This document shows, in pieces, positions 8,521-16,131 of a DNA stretch of 64,000 nt. A program made the translations under genes and the position numbers. The DNA is taken from positions 1,922,001 to 1,986,000 of the forward strand of contig OY760650.2 of assembly GCA_963663845.2 (NCBI GenBank), written 5' to 3'. Under the pieces are notes generated by a model. It saw nothing but the letters and a program-made list of their open reading frames with translations, ran no database searches and was not told the DNA's origin. Numbering within the stretch: position 1 is the first letter of the stretch; each line of letters starts with the position of its first letter. The DNA comes from Versatilivorator sp963663845. GTDB lineage: Bacteria; Acidobacteriota; Terriglobia; Versatilivoradales; Versatilivoraceae.

Positions 8521-8573
8521 CCCTCGTCGACGAAGACGGAGTGGCATGAGGTTGTTTGTGCAAGGCTATCTCC

Positions 8574-9464
8574 ATGTCTGATCCCTACCCAATCGTTGAC
8601 GTGCGACCAGATTGGGTGCTTGAGCCCGAGGAGATGGGGAGCAAGACGAAATTCTAGTATCGCCAGACAGAGGACTCAGCAGCCTGGCTTTTCAAATACC
8701 CCCAAGCGAACACCGGACAGCACTGGGCTGAGAAGATCGCAGCAGAGATCTCGGAATTATTGGGAATCCCACATGCGAAGGTAGAACTGGCGGTGTTTGA
8801 ACGACAACAAGGATCGGTAACGGAATCATTCGTCCGCGACGGCCGGGAACTGGTCCACGGCAACCAGATGTTGGCGATAGTCGTTCATGGTTACGATCTG
8901 AGGGGGAAATTTGGTCAGACCAGTCATACCGTGCGGAGTATTTGGCAGGTAATGGACCGGGTGTTTGTGGCCCCCGAAGCTGCCAGACTGGCCAAGTGCC
9001 GCATGGCAGAGTATCTGGTTCTGGATGCATTGATTGGCAACACCGATCGTCATCATGAGAATTGGGGCATACTGCGGAAGCGCACGGGTGACCGCTGGAG
9101 GGGTTTCATAGCGCCATCGTTTGATCATGCCTCCTCGTTGGGTCGGGAGCTACGGGATGTGCACCGTGACAGGCGTTTGGCACAGAATCGGGTGGGCAAC
9201 TATGCTGAAAGAGGACGCGGTGCCGTTTACTGGTCGGAGGAGGAGCGGCGCGGTCCCAGTCCACTGGAGTTGGTAAGGCGGGCGGCTGGCAAGTATCCGG
9301 ACTTTTTCCGCCGAGCGAGCCGAAAGATTGAACAGGTCGACGAAGCTGATTTTCGTCAAATTGTCCAGCGCATTCCTTTTGACTGGATGACACCCGCCTC
9401 GCGGATGTTTGCTCTCGCGCTAATGCGCTATAATTATAAGGAGTTACGGGAGACGTTCCGATGA
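8574..9464 (+). pseudogene. HipA-like Ser/Thr kinase interrupted by in-frame TAG
   Basis: Read through, the 296-codon frame encodes a HipA-superfamily kinase core: start MSDPYPIVDVRPDWVLEPEE, ATP-binding strand AAWLFKYP, gly-rich loop QGSVTESF, catalytic loop IGNTDRHHENWGIL (Asp-Arg-His...Asn) and metal-binding FDHASSLG. Codon 28 (8655-8657) is TAG where homologous sequences usually have Trp in a KFW motif, so one G-to-A change would explain it. Restart at the ATG at 8760 would lose the lysine strand. The stop of this frame overlaps the next gene as ATGA. This arrangement matches bicistronic hip operons with a HipS-HIRAN partner. It is probably inactive unless the stop is a sequencing error. 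Confidence 0.75.
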
Positions 9465-10201
9465 GCGAGAAAACCTTGTTCTTGGCTTGGCAGGACAAAG
9501 CAGGGAGTCGACAATGGTTCCCAATTGGTCGACTGGATGTCAGACGTCCGTTCTATCACTTCCGCTACACGGGTGGTGCGAAACGGGCGCAGCAAGAGGC
9601 AGGGTTTCCTCCGTTGATCGAGTTTCCCGAGTTCGACAAGGGTTATCAGTCTTCAGAGCTTTTTCCGTTGTTCAGTAACCGAGTCATTGCGCCGGGGAGG
9701 CCGGACCGCGCAGGCTACCTGCGCAACCTTGACCTCCCCGAGGACGCAAATCCGTTCGAGATCCTGTCGGTAAACGGTGGTACTCGTGTGACGGACGCTT
9801 ACGAGGTCTTCCCGAAACTCGTGAAGCATGTGGATGGCAGTTTCAGTTGCCGTTTCTTTCTCCACGGCTGGCGACACGTCAACTCACCCGCACGGGATCG
9901 GATTGGCCGCCTCGAGGTGGGAGAGGACCTGTATGTCACCATTGAGTTGACCAATCCGGCGACGGTCTTGGCGGTACAAGTGCAAACGACGGACTACCAT
10001 ATGATCGGCTGGACGCCGCGCTATCTTGTGACCGATCTGACGGCGGCAATGGCCGAAACCGCAAACTATTCGGCGCAGGTCGTGCGGATCAATCCGCAAC
10101 CCGCTCCGTCAAAGCAGCGCGTACTGGTTGAGATGCGCGGCCGCTGGGACCAGCATGAACCGATGACAAGCGAAGATTTTATGCCGCTGGTTGGATCATG
10201 A
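9461..10201 (+). CDS. HipS-HIRAN partner protein of HipA-like kinase
   Basis: A 246-residue protein whose ATG overlaps the kinase stop (ATGA). Residues 1-115 resemble the HipA N-subdomain 1/HipS fold (FLAWQDKAGSRQWFPIGRLD, YHFRYTGGAKRAQ, SSELFPLFSNRV). Residues 125-215 match a HIRAN domain (FFLHGWRHVNSPARDRIGRL, GEDLYVTIELTNPAT, YHMIGWTPRYLV). HIRAN domains bind DNA ends. Published phylogeny of Hip kinases describes bicistronic operons in which a HipS-HIRAN protein is the putative antitoxin. This gene is intact although its kinase is interrupted. Confidence 0.7.
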   Translation: MSEKTLFLAWQDKAGSRQWFPIGRLDVRRPFYHFRYTGGAKRAQQEAGFPPLIEFPEFDKGYQSSELFPLFSNRVIAPGRPDRAGYLRNLDLPEDANPFEILSVNGGTRVTDAYEVFPKLVKHVDGSFSCRFFLHGWRHVNSPARDRIGRLEVGEDLYVTIELTNPATVLAVQVQTTDYHMIGWTPRYLVTDLTAAMAETANYSAQVVRINPQPAPSKQRVLVEMRGRWDQHEPMTSEDFMPLVGS

Positions 10202-10245
10202 AGTCGGAAGGATGAGGTCGGATTTGCCAGGACGAACGTTTGAGT

Positions 10246-10494
10246 ATGCGTACGACGATTCATTTGGATGACCATCTGTTCGCCGAGATCAAGAAGATTG
10301 CCGCCGACACCGGGAAGACACCGGCCGCCTTCATTCAGGGCGCTCTCCGCGAGTCTCTGTCTCGGCGCCGCGCAACCGAGCAGCCTGCCCCTGATCTGCC
10401 TCTGTTTCATGGAACCGGAGTCATGTCCGGTGTGGATCTGAACGACGCGGCCTCTCTGCTCGATCTCATGCAAGGGGACAACGGTCCTGCCTGA
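10246..10494 (+). CDS. VapB-like RHH antitoxin, toxin truncated
   Basis: An 82-residue ribbon-helix-helix protein: MRTTIHLDDHLFAEIKKIAA then DTGKTPAAFIQGALRESLSRR. The C-terminal tail (LPLFHGTGVMSGVDLNDAAS, then LLDLMQ) is the usual toxin-binding arm of this VapB group. A TTG six bases upstream is an alternative start. The overlapping downstream frame begins like a VapC toxin but is cut after about 17 codons. The gene lies 44 bases after the HipS-HIRAN gene on the same strand. Confidence 0.8.
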   Translation: MRTTIHLDDHLFAEIKKIAADTGKTPAAFIQGALRESLSRRRATEQPAPDLPLFHGTGVMSGVDLNDAASLLDLMQGDNGPA

Positions 10495-10537
10495 CGTGAA
10501 CGTTCTCGTTGCGGTCTGTCATGCGGATGCTCCGGGT
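10484..10537 (+). pseudogene. Truncated VapC (PIN) toxin start
   Basis: In the frame overlapping the end of the RHH gene, LPDVNVLVAVCHADAPG matches the first beta strand of a PIN domain, with the first catalytic Asp in PDVNVL. After about 10537 the similarity is lost and the sequence becomes the promoter of the next TA module. The toxin therefore keeps roughly 17 of the 130 or so residues expected. Confidence 0.6.
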
Positions 10538-10540
10538 TGT

Positions 10541-10569
10541 TTGACAACATTAGCTAACTTAGCTATTTT
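10541..10569 (+). promoter_or_regulatory. Sigma70-type promoter with TTAGCTA repeats for phd-vapC
   Basis: A perfect -35 TTGACA (10541-10546) and a -10 TATTTT (10564-10569) are separated by 17 bases. The spacer holds two TTAGCTA repeats in direct orientation starting at 10550 and 10559, the first inside the palindrome TTAGCTAA. Repeats over the promoter are typical Phd/YefM operators. Transcription would start about 3 bases before the ATG at 10579, so the message would be leaderless or nearly so. Confidence 0.65.
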
Positions 10570-10578
10570 GAAGTTCCA

Positions 10579-10836
10579 ATGAAGAAAGTCAACATGCACG
10601 AAGCCAAGTCGCAGCTTTCTCGGCTCGGAAAGCTGGCCTGGGAGGGCGAGCAGATCGTGATCGCCAAGGCCGGCGAGCCTTACCTGCGCCTGGTGCCCTA
10701 TCGCGAGCAGAAGGCCAAGCGTAAGCTGGGGGCGCTGAAAGGACAGATCTGGATTGCTCCGGACTTTGATGAGACTCCCCAGGAGGTCATCGACGCCTTC
10801 TGGAACTCGAAGATATTTCCTGATGAAGAGACGTAG
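10579..10836 (+). CDS. Phd/YefM-family antitoxin
   Basis: An 85-residue protein with the classic Phd N terminus MKKVNMHEAKSQLSRLGKLA and the segment EGEQIVIAKAGEPYLRLVPY, which forms the DNA-binding dimer. The C-terminal part (ALKGQIWIAPDFDETPQEVI) is the disordered arm that docks on a PIN toxin. The PIN toxin gene follows after 2 bases. The promoter at 10541-10569 carries repeats suited to autoregulation. Confidence 0.9.
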   Translation: MKKVNMHEAKSQLSRLGKLAWEGEQIVIAKAGEPYLRLVPYREQKAKRKLGALKGQIWIAPDFDETPQEVIDAFWNSKIFPDEET

Positions 10837-10838
10837 TC

Positions 10839-11216
10839 GTGCGCTTGCTGTTGGATACCCATGTTCTGCTGTGGTCGTTGACTGAGCCCCGCAAATTGAG
10901 TCCTCGTACCCGAGATGCTTTGCAGGATGCAGGAAACGAGGTCTTCGCCAGTTCGGTCAGTGGCTGGGAGATCGCCGTCAAGCGGGCGCTGGGGAAACTG
11001 AAGGCTCCGGTCAATCTGGAAGCGGCGGTCAGAAAGCAGGAGTTCATCCCTCTGAATCTCACCTTTCGTCACGCGGAGCAGGCGGGTGCTCTTCCCCGTC
11101 ATCACGGAGACCCGTTCGACCGAATGCTGGTCGCGCAAGCTCAGGTGGAGGGGCTGATCCTCGTCACCCGGGATATTCGAATTCCTCACTATGGGATTCG
11201 CACGATGAGCGCCTGA
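10839..11216 (+). CDS. PIN-domain VapC-type toxin
   Basis: A 125-residue PIN ribonuclease with a GTG start 2 bases after the antitoxin stop. The first acidic residue is in LLLDTHVLLWSL, the conserved Ser/Trp/Glu helix reads ASSVSGWEIAVKRALGKL, the third acidic site is HHGDPFDRMLVAQA and the last is LVTRD. All catalytic positions of the PIN fold appear present, so the module looks intact. The LLLDTHVLLW start is typical of the PIN toxins that pair with Phd antitoxins. It presumably cleaves tRNA or rRNA, as VapC proteins do. Confidence 0.88.
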   Translation: MRLLLDTHVLLWSLTEPRKLSPRTRDALQDAGNEVFASSVSGWEIAVKRALGKLKAPVNLEAAVRKQEFIPLNLTFRHAEQAGALPRHHGDPFDRMLVAQAQVEGLILVTRDIRIPHYGIRTMSA

Positions 11217-11364
11217 GACAAGTCAGAAGTATGAAGGGGGAGGTGGGAAGGAAGAGGCGTCAAGTCGGATTTAACCAGCATCATCAGATCCTCCGAGCGT
11301 TTAATCCGCCATTCCCTGAGCCCGGCGCCGCCAGTGCGAAACGGTGGCTGGACAAAGGCGCCGG

Positions 11365-11844
11365 CTAAAGGTCCTTGCCCATCCGTACCGCGGCCATGCG
11401 ATGGCCGTTGTGGAGCACCACTTCCGTTCGTTCCAGAACGTCGTAGCCGAGGCCAGCATAGAACCGTTCCGCGTTGAGAGACGCGTTGAGCGTGAGGCGG
11501 GCCACCTTGCTGCTTCTGGCGATTCGCTCGATCTCGTGCACCAGCGCGGAACCGCAACCTTGTCGTGCACCCTCCGGAGAGACGTAGACCGCCCGCAGAT
11601 ACGATTTGTCCAGCGAGAGGGCCCCGATGCCGACGGGCTTTCCATTCAGCTCGGCTATGAGGCGGATGTCACGGTTGGGGTTCAGCTTCAGACGACGCAG
11701 ATTCTCATCGGTCGCCGGCACAACCCAACTCTCGACGTCGCCTTGAGAGTAGTGACTTGCAGTGAGCCCCCGTATGGCCCGTTCGTGAATTTCAAGGTAG
11801 AGGCAACCCTCATCCTGCCGGAGTTGGCGAACGGCCACGGACAT
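11365..11844 (-). CDS. GNAT family N-acetyltransferase
   Basis: A 159-residue GNAT protein. Motif A (YLRAVYVSPEGARQGCGSAL, residues 82-101) carries the R/Q-x-x-G-x-G pyrophosphate loop of acetyl-CoA binding. Motif B is the C-terminal NAERFYAGLGYDVLERTEVV. The preceding strand IAELNGKPVGIGAL is also typical. It resembles the group that ends with a NGHRMAAVRMGKDL-type tail. It is transcribed toward the VapC gene and lies about 145 bases downstream of arfB on the same strand. The acceptor substrate is unknown. Confidence 0.85.
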   Translation of the reverse strand: MSVAVRQLRQDEGCLYLEIHERAIRGLTASHYSQGDVESWVVPATDENLRRLKLNPNRDIRLIAELNGKPVGIGALSLDKSYLRAVYVSPEGARQGCGSALVHEIERIARSSKVARLTLNASLNAERFYAGLGYDVLERTEVVLHNGHRMAAVRMGKDL

Positions 11845-11990
11845 GCTGTAGATTCTATCAGCGGGGCTCCGGCGAGTCACGCCGCCCCTGTGCAGCGCTG
11901 TAGCCGCAGGAGGCATCGTCGGCTCGCGCAGCAGGCAGCAGGAAGTAGGGGCTTCCAAAGTGTTTTCAGCGACTTGGCGAGAACTTCGGG

Positions 11991-12434
11991 CTAGTCGTCC
12001 GGCGGCGCTTCCGAGCGCCTCTGCTTCAGGCGTCCCCTGCGCTTCTTGTCGGCAAGGCGGCGCTCGCGGCTCTCTCCGGTGGGCTTGGTGGCGAGGCGCT
12101 TGCGGGGACGCGCCAGGGCCTCCCGGATCAGGGTCTCCATCCTGTCCAGGGCCGCTTCCAGGTTCTGTCCCTGCTGGCGGTGCTTGCTGCTGACGACTCG
12201 CAGATTGCCGTGCCGGTCGAGGCGGGTCGCCAGCCTGGTGCGGATGCGTTCCACCGAGGGCCTGCCAATCGCCTCGGCGGCGCCTTCCAAGTCCAGCCGC
12301 AGGTCCACCCGGGTCTCCACCTTGTTGACGTTCTGGCCCCCCGGCCCGCCCGAGCGGGAGAAGGTCGCCCGCAGCAAGCCCGCCGGCAGCAGGCGCCTCG
12401 GTGAAATCCGCAGGTCTCGCAGCTTCGATCCCAC
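11991..12434 (-). CDS. arfB: Peptidyl-tRNA hydrolase ArfB (ribosome rescue)
   Basis: A 147-residue RF-1-like protein with the catalytic GGQ at residues 32-34 inside SRSGGPGGQNVNKVETRVDL. A long basic C-terminal tail (ARPRKRLATKPTGESRERRL then ADKKRRGRLKQRR) is the part that enters the empty mRNA channel of stalled ribosomes. ArfB hydrolyses peptidyl-tRNA on non-stop complexes. Length and architecture are normal for the family. A large alternative frame overlaps this gene but lacks any recognisable domain here. Confidence 0.93.
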   Translation of the reverse strand: MGSKLRDLRISPRRLLPAGLLRATFSRSGGPGGQNVNKVETRVDLRLDLEGAAEAIGRPSVERIRTRLATRLDRHGNLRVVSSKHRQQGQNLEAALDRMETLIREALARPRKRLATKPTGESRERRLADKKRRGRLKQRRSEAPPDD

Positions 12435-12728
12435 CTGAACCGCCTCTCAATCAATCACTCGGAACGGGTTGCTCCTCATGGGAGAGTATCACCCGGCCTG
12501 TCCGCCGCAAAGTCTCTGAGAGGGACTCCCGCCGTTTTGAGCTGGCTGCGGTCTGGCCTGGCCTTTGGGCAGAGCAGGCAGAGGGGGTGAATGAGGGCTC
12601 CTCCGCTCGTCCCTCCCTTGACGATTTCTGGCTGGAACAGCCGTCCATGAAGCCTTATGCTAGAGTTTCCCGGTAGCCGATTCCGAGGCGCGACACCTCT
12701 CCTTCCCGGTCCCAGGTCGACGGCGATC

Positions 12729-13292
12729 ATGACATTCCACCACCCTCGCCCCACCTTCCGCTTTCTGACGGCGGCGGCTCTGGTGCCGATGCTGCTGCTC
12801 CCTGCAGCTCTTCCCGCCGGAGCTGCCGAGAGCCGAAGGCCCGACCGCTCCAAGAGGCTGAGGTTCGATCGACCGCTGCCCGAGTTCACACTGAAGGACC
12901 TGGAGGGACGGACCTGGAGGTTGTCTGACCTGAAGGGGAAGGTGACCCTGATCAACGTCTGGGCCACCTGGTGCGTCCCCTGCCGGGTGGAGCTGCCCTA
13001 CGTGCAGAGGCTCCACGAGTCCCTCGAGAACGTCCCCGGGCTGCAGGTGCTGACTCTCAACCTGGACGAGGACCCGAGACTGGTCCCGGGATACATGCAA
13101 GCCGGCGGTTACACCTTTCCGGTGATCCGCTCCTTCGATTTGGCCGAGAAGATTCATTCCGTCAGCGAGGTTCCCCAGAACTGGCTCATCGATCCCAGGG
13201 GGCGGCGCTCGGTGCAGAGCTTGAACGGACACGGGGAAGTCTGGCTGCGGCGGGTCCAGGCCGTCATGGAAAGGGTGCTGGCGGAGCCGTAG
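12729..13292 (+). CDS. Exported thioredoxin-like (TlpA/ResA-type) protein
   Basis: A 187-residue protein with a signal peptide (hydrophobic stretch FRFLTAAALVPMLLLPAALP) and a thioredoxin fold: FTLKDLEGRTWRLSDLKGKV, then INVWATWCVPCRVELP, with the redox pair Cys82 and Cys85 (CVPC). The cis-Pro loop is SEVPQNWLIDPRG. TlpA/ResA proteins reduce disulfides in periplasmic cytochrome c or other substrates. It is 40 bases upstream of the mannonate-dehydratase-like gene on the same strand. No cytochrome maturation genes are nearby. Confidence 0.88.
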   Translation: MTFHHPRPTFRFLTAAALVPMLLLPAALPAGAAESRRPDRSKRLRFDRPLPEFTLKDLEGRTWRLSDLKGKVTLINVWATWCVPCRVELPYVQRLHESLENVPGLQVLTLNLDEDPRLVPGYMQAGGYTFPVIRSFDLAEKIHSVSEVPQNWLIDPRGRRSVQSLNGHGEVWLRRVQAVMERVLAEP

Positions 13293-13332
13293 ATTCAACC
13301 GGCTTCGGTCCTTCCGGAAGGAGGCAGGAGTC

Positions 13333-14643
13333 ATGCTCAACCGCAGGGAGATTCTCAAGACGGCCCTGGTGAACCCCTGGTGGGCCGGCGAGCCCTACGC
13401 CCAGGCCACGCGCGGATTGCCTCCCTTGAAGATCCGGGAGGTCAAGGTCATCGCCACCAGCCCGCGGCCCCACTATTCCTGGGTCTTCGTCAAGGTCATC
13501 ACCAGCGAGCCCGGACTCTACGGGCTGGGGTCGGCCAACAACGCCTACCTTTCCTGGGCCGTCAAGGCCGCCATCGAAAAACACCTGGGTCCCTTCTGGG
13601 TGGGCAAGGATCCCGAGCGCATCGAGGACCTGTGGCAGTGGACCCATGTCCGTTCCTACTGGCGCAACGGGAGCATCACCAACGTTGCCCAGGCGGCTCT
13701 GGACATGGCCCTGTGGGACATCAAGGGCAAGCGGGCCAACATGCCCCTCTATCAGCTTCTGGGCGGAAAGGTCAGGGAGGCGGTGCCCCTCTACGCCCAC
13801 GCCAGCGGCGAGACCCCCGAAGCCTGCGTGGAAAGCGTGCAGGCCTACATGGAGCAGGGTTTTCGCCACGTTCGCGTTCAGATGGGAGGAGGCTACGGTG
13901 GAGGCGGCTTGGTGCCGCCGGGAGAGGGAAGCCGACCCGAGAGCGGCTTCCGGGGCCCGGCCTTCGACGAGGAACGCTACCTGGAGGCGGTCCCCAGGAT
14001 GTTCGAGCAGGTTCGGGAAAAGCTGGGCTGGCAGGTCAAGCTCCTCCACGACGTCCACGAACACCTGACGCCGACGCTGGCCCTGGAGTTCGCCAAGCGC
14101 ATGCAGCCCCTTCGCATGTTCTTCGTGGAAGACATACTCCCCCCCGAGCAGATCGATTACTTTCGCCAGATCCGGGCTCTCACCTCCACCCCCATGGCCA
14201 TGGGGGAGTTGTTCACTCACCCCCATGAATGGCGGCCCCTGATTGCCGAGCGGCTGATCGACTTCATCCGCTGTCGGGTCTGCGCCATTGGAGGGATCAC
14301 CCAGGCCAGGAAGATTGCAGCCCTCTGCGAGCAGTTCGGGGTCCGGACGGCCTGGCAGGAAGGCGGCGAGAACGATCCGGTGAACCAGTTGGCGGCCTAC
14401 CATGTGGACCTGACCATCCCCAGCTTCGGCATCCAGGAGGACAATGTCTTCCCGGAAGAAGTTCACGAGCTGATGCCCGGAACGGCCCGCATTGGCGGCG
14501 GCTACCTCTACGGCAGCGACGGTCCGGGCCTGGGCATCGATATCGACGAGGCCATGGCTGGCCGCTACCCCCTGGTGGACGACCACCGCAACGCCGATTG
14601 GACCACGGTCCGGGGTATGGACGGGTCTCTGGTCAAGCCCTGA
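13333..14643 (+). CDS. Enolase-superfamily dehydratase (mannonate dehydratase ManD-like)
   Basis: A 436-residue mandelate-racemase/muconate-lactonising enzyme family member. The predicted Mg2+ ligands are Asp240 in LLHDVHEHLTP, Glu266 in FFVEDILPPE and Glu292 in MGELFTHPHEW. The 26/26 spacing equals that of ManD-type D-mannonate dehydratases (Asp210, Glu236, Glu262). The N-terminal capping domain is KIREVKVIATSPRPHY onward. The first 20 residues (MLNRREILKTALVNPWWAGE) resemble a degenerate export signal, which is odd for a cytoplasmic enzyme. Likely activity is dehydration of an acid sugar. The exact substrate is uncertain because ManD-like proteins include inactive members. Confidence 0.85.
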   Translation: MLNRREILKTALVNPWWAGEPYAQATRGLPPLKIREVKVIATSPRPHYSWVFVKVITSEPGLYGLGSANNAYLSWAVKAAIEKHLGPFWVGKDPERIEDLWQWTHVRSYWRNGSITNVAQAALDMALWDIKGKRANMPLYQLLGGKVREAVPLYAHASGETPEACVESVQAYMEQGFRHVRVQMGGGYGGGGLVPPGEGSRPESGFRGPAFDEERYLEAVPRMFEQVREKLGWQVKLLHDVHEHLTPTLALEFAKRMQPLRMFFVEDILPPEQIDYFRQIRALTSTPMAMGELFTHPHEWRPLIAERLIDFIRCRVCAIGGITQARKIAALCEQFGVRTAWQEGGENDPVNQLAAYHVDLTIPSFGIQEDNVFPEEVHELMPGTARIGGGYLYGSDGPGLGIDIDEAMAGRYPLVDDHRNADWTTVRGMDGSLVKP

Positions 14644-14727
14644 GGGCCGGTGACGGGATGCACCTGAAGTCTGGTCACCAAGAAATCTTCAAACGATAGT
14701 CGCCCGGGCTATCCCACGGAATGCTCC

Positions 14728-16086
14728 ATGCCCAAGAGAATAGCCATCATCGGCGCCGGGATCTCGGGCCTGGGGGTCGCCTGGGCTCTGAACCGGCATC
14801 CGGACCGATTCGACTTCCGGCTCTACGAAGCCAACGATCGCATCGGCGGCAATGCGGTTACGGTCGACATGCCTCAGGAAGACGGCACTTCCATCCCGTT
14901 CGACATATCGGTGACTGCCTGCATCCCGAGGGTGTACCACCACATCGTTGAATTCATGAAGCGGCACGACATCGAGCTCATCGACACCAGCTTCAGCTAC
15001 AGCGTGAAGTATCACGATGAGATCTACGCCCACGACCTGGACTCGACCATTCGCCGGAAGCTGCAGCCGGAGATCGTCAAGTTTCAAAGGGTGCTGGCAT
15101 TTCTGAAGACCTTCAACTGGCTGAATCGCTCCAGGTCGACCTTTCTGGCCATGCTCAATCCCTTCAACTACGTGAGCATGGGGACCGTCCTCAACTGGGG
15201 AAGGTTTTCCGGGGACTTCCGGTACAAGGTCCTGAAGCCGATGTTCGTGAATTTCCTGATGGCGACCAACGTGTTCGACATGCCGGCGGCGCTGTTCTCC
15301 TACTACCTGGAGTTTTTCGACATCGAGCGCGCCACCCCCATGACGACCTGGGATCAGGGCACCCGTCGCATCTATGAGGCCATGTCAGCCGAGTTCAAGG
15401 AGAAGATTCTGCTGAACTGCCCGGTGAGAAAAGTGTATCGAGGGGAGACGGGGGTAAGGGTAGAGGACGCGCGCGGCCGCATCACAACCTTCGATGACGT
15501 GGTTTTTGCCTGCAACGCCAATCAAACCTTGATGATGCTGGACCAGCCGACCCGGTTCGAATCCTTCCTGCTTTCGACCATACGCTACGAAAGCGAGCTG
15601 CATAACCATGCGATCGTTCACTCGGATGCGTCGGTTCTGCCCGAGAACGAGGCCCGACCGCTGGCAACCCGCAGCAACCACATCGAGCAGTACGGAGCCC
15701 GGCCGGACAACTACGAAATCACCTACATCATGCACAACCAGCAGCCCTGGGCTCACAAGTCAGACAAGCCTTGCCTGGTGACCTACAATCCCGTCAAGCC
15801 GGTGGATGAAGGGGAAATCGTCGGGAAGCGGTGGTTTCAGCACGTCGTTCACGATGTCCGGCACATTGCCCTGCTGGTGTTCCTGTTCCGGTTCATTCAA
15901 GGGAAGCGGAGATCCTGGCACTGCGGGGCCCACACCCTGATCAACAGCCAGGAAACCTGTTTCGTGACCGGTCTTGCCGCGGCCAGGCAGTTGGGCGCCG
16001 GCTATCCCTTCGAAGATCCCGAAGCCCGGAAGTGGTTCAATTTCTACGGCCAAACCCTGTACGGCTGGCGATTCCGGCGGGTCTGA
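14728..16086 (+). CDS. FAD-dependent amine oxidase-like protein (COG2907 type)
   Basis: A 452-residue flavoprotein. The N terminus KRIAIIGAGISGLGVAWALN is the Rossmann dinucleotide loop, followed by the acidic end of strand two (YEAND) and the RIGGNAVTVD segment typical of NAD(P)/FAD amine oxidases. The C terminus shows the second FAD contact (CFVTGLAAARQLGAGYPFED). Relatives often sit beside cyclopropane-fatty-acid synthases, but none is found here. The gene is 84 bases after the dehydratase gene and convergent with a symporter gene. Substrate unknown. Confidence 0.75.
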   Translation: MPKRIAIIGAGISGLGVAWALNRHPDRFDFRLYEANDRIGGNAVTVDMPQEDGTSIPFDISVTACIPRVYHHIVEFMKRHDIELIDTSFSYSVKYHDEIYAHDLDSTIRRKLQPEIVKFQRVLAFLKTFNWLNRSRSTFLAMLNPFNYVSMGTVLNWGRFSGDFRYKVLKPMFVNFLMATNVFDMPAALFSYYLEFFDIERATPMTTWDQGTRRIYEAMSAEFKEKILLNCPVRKVYRGETGVRVEDARGRITTFDDVVFACNANQTLMMLDQPTRFESFLLSTIRYESELHNHAIVHSDASVLPENEARPLATRSNHIEQYGARPDNYEITYIMHNQQPWAHKSDKPCLVTYNPVKPVDEGEIVGKRWFQHVVHDVRHIALLVFLFRFIQGKRRSWHCGAHTLINSQETCFVTGLAAARQLGAGYPFEDPEARKWFNFYGQTLYGWRFRRV

Positions 16087-16131
16087 GCGAGGGTCTTTCG
16101 AGCGGTATGCTCTCGTCCAGCCTGACCGCAC

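Noticed and set aside
11365..12450. 361-codon minus-strand frame joining the GNAT gene with the ArfB region
   Set aside because: Only the last 159 codons are a GNAT protein. The upstream part overlaps arfB in another frame and lacks protein-like content.
15540..15560. tRNA-like GGTTCGAATCC sequence
   Set aside because: It lies inside the FAD oxidoreductase coding frame and has no surrounding cloverleaf.
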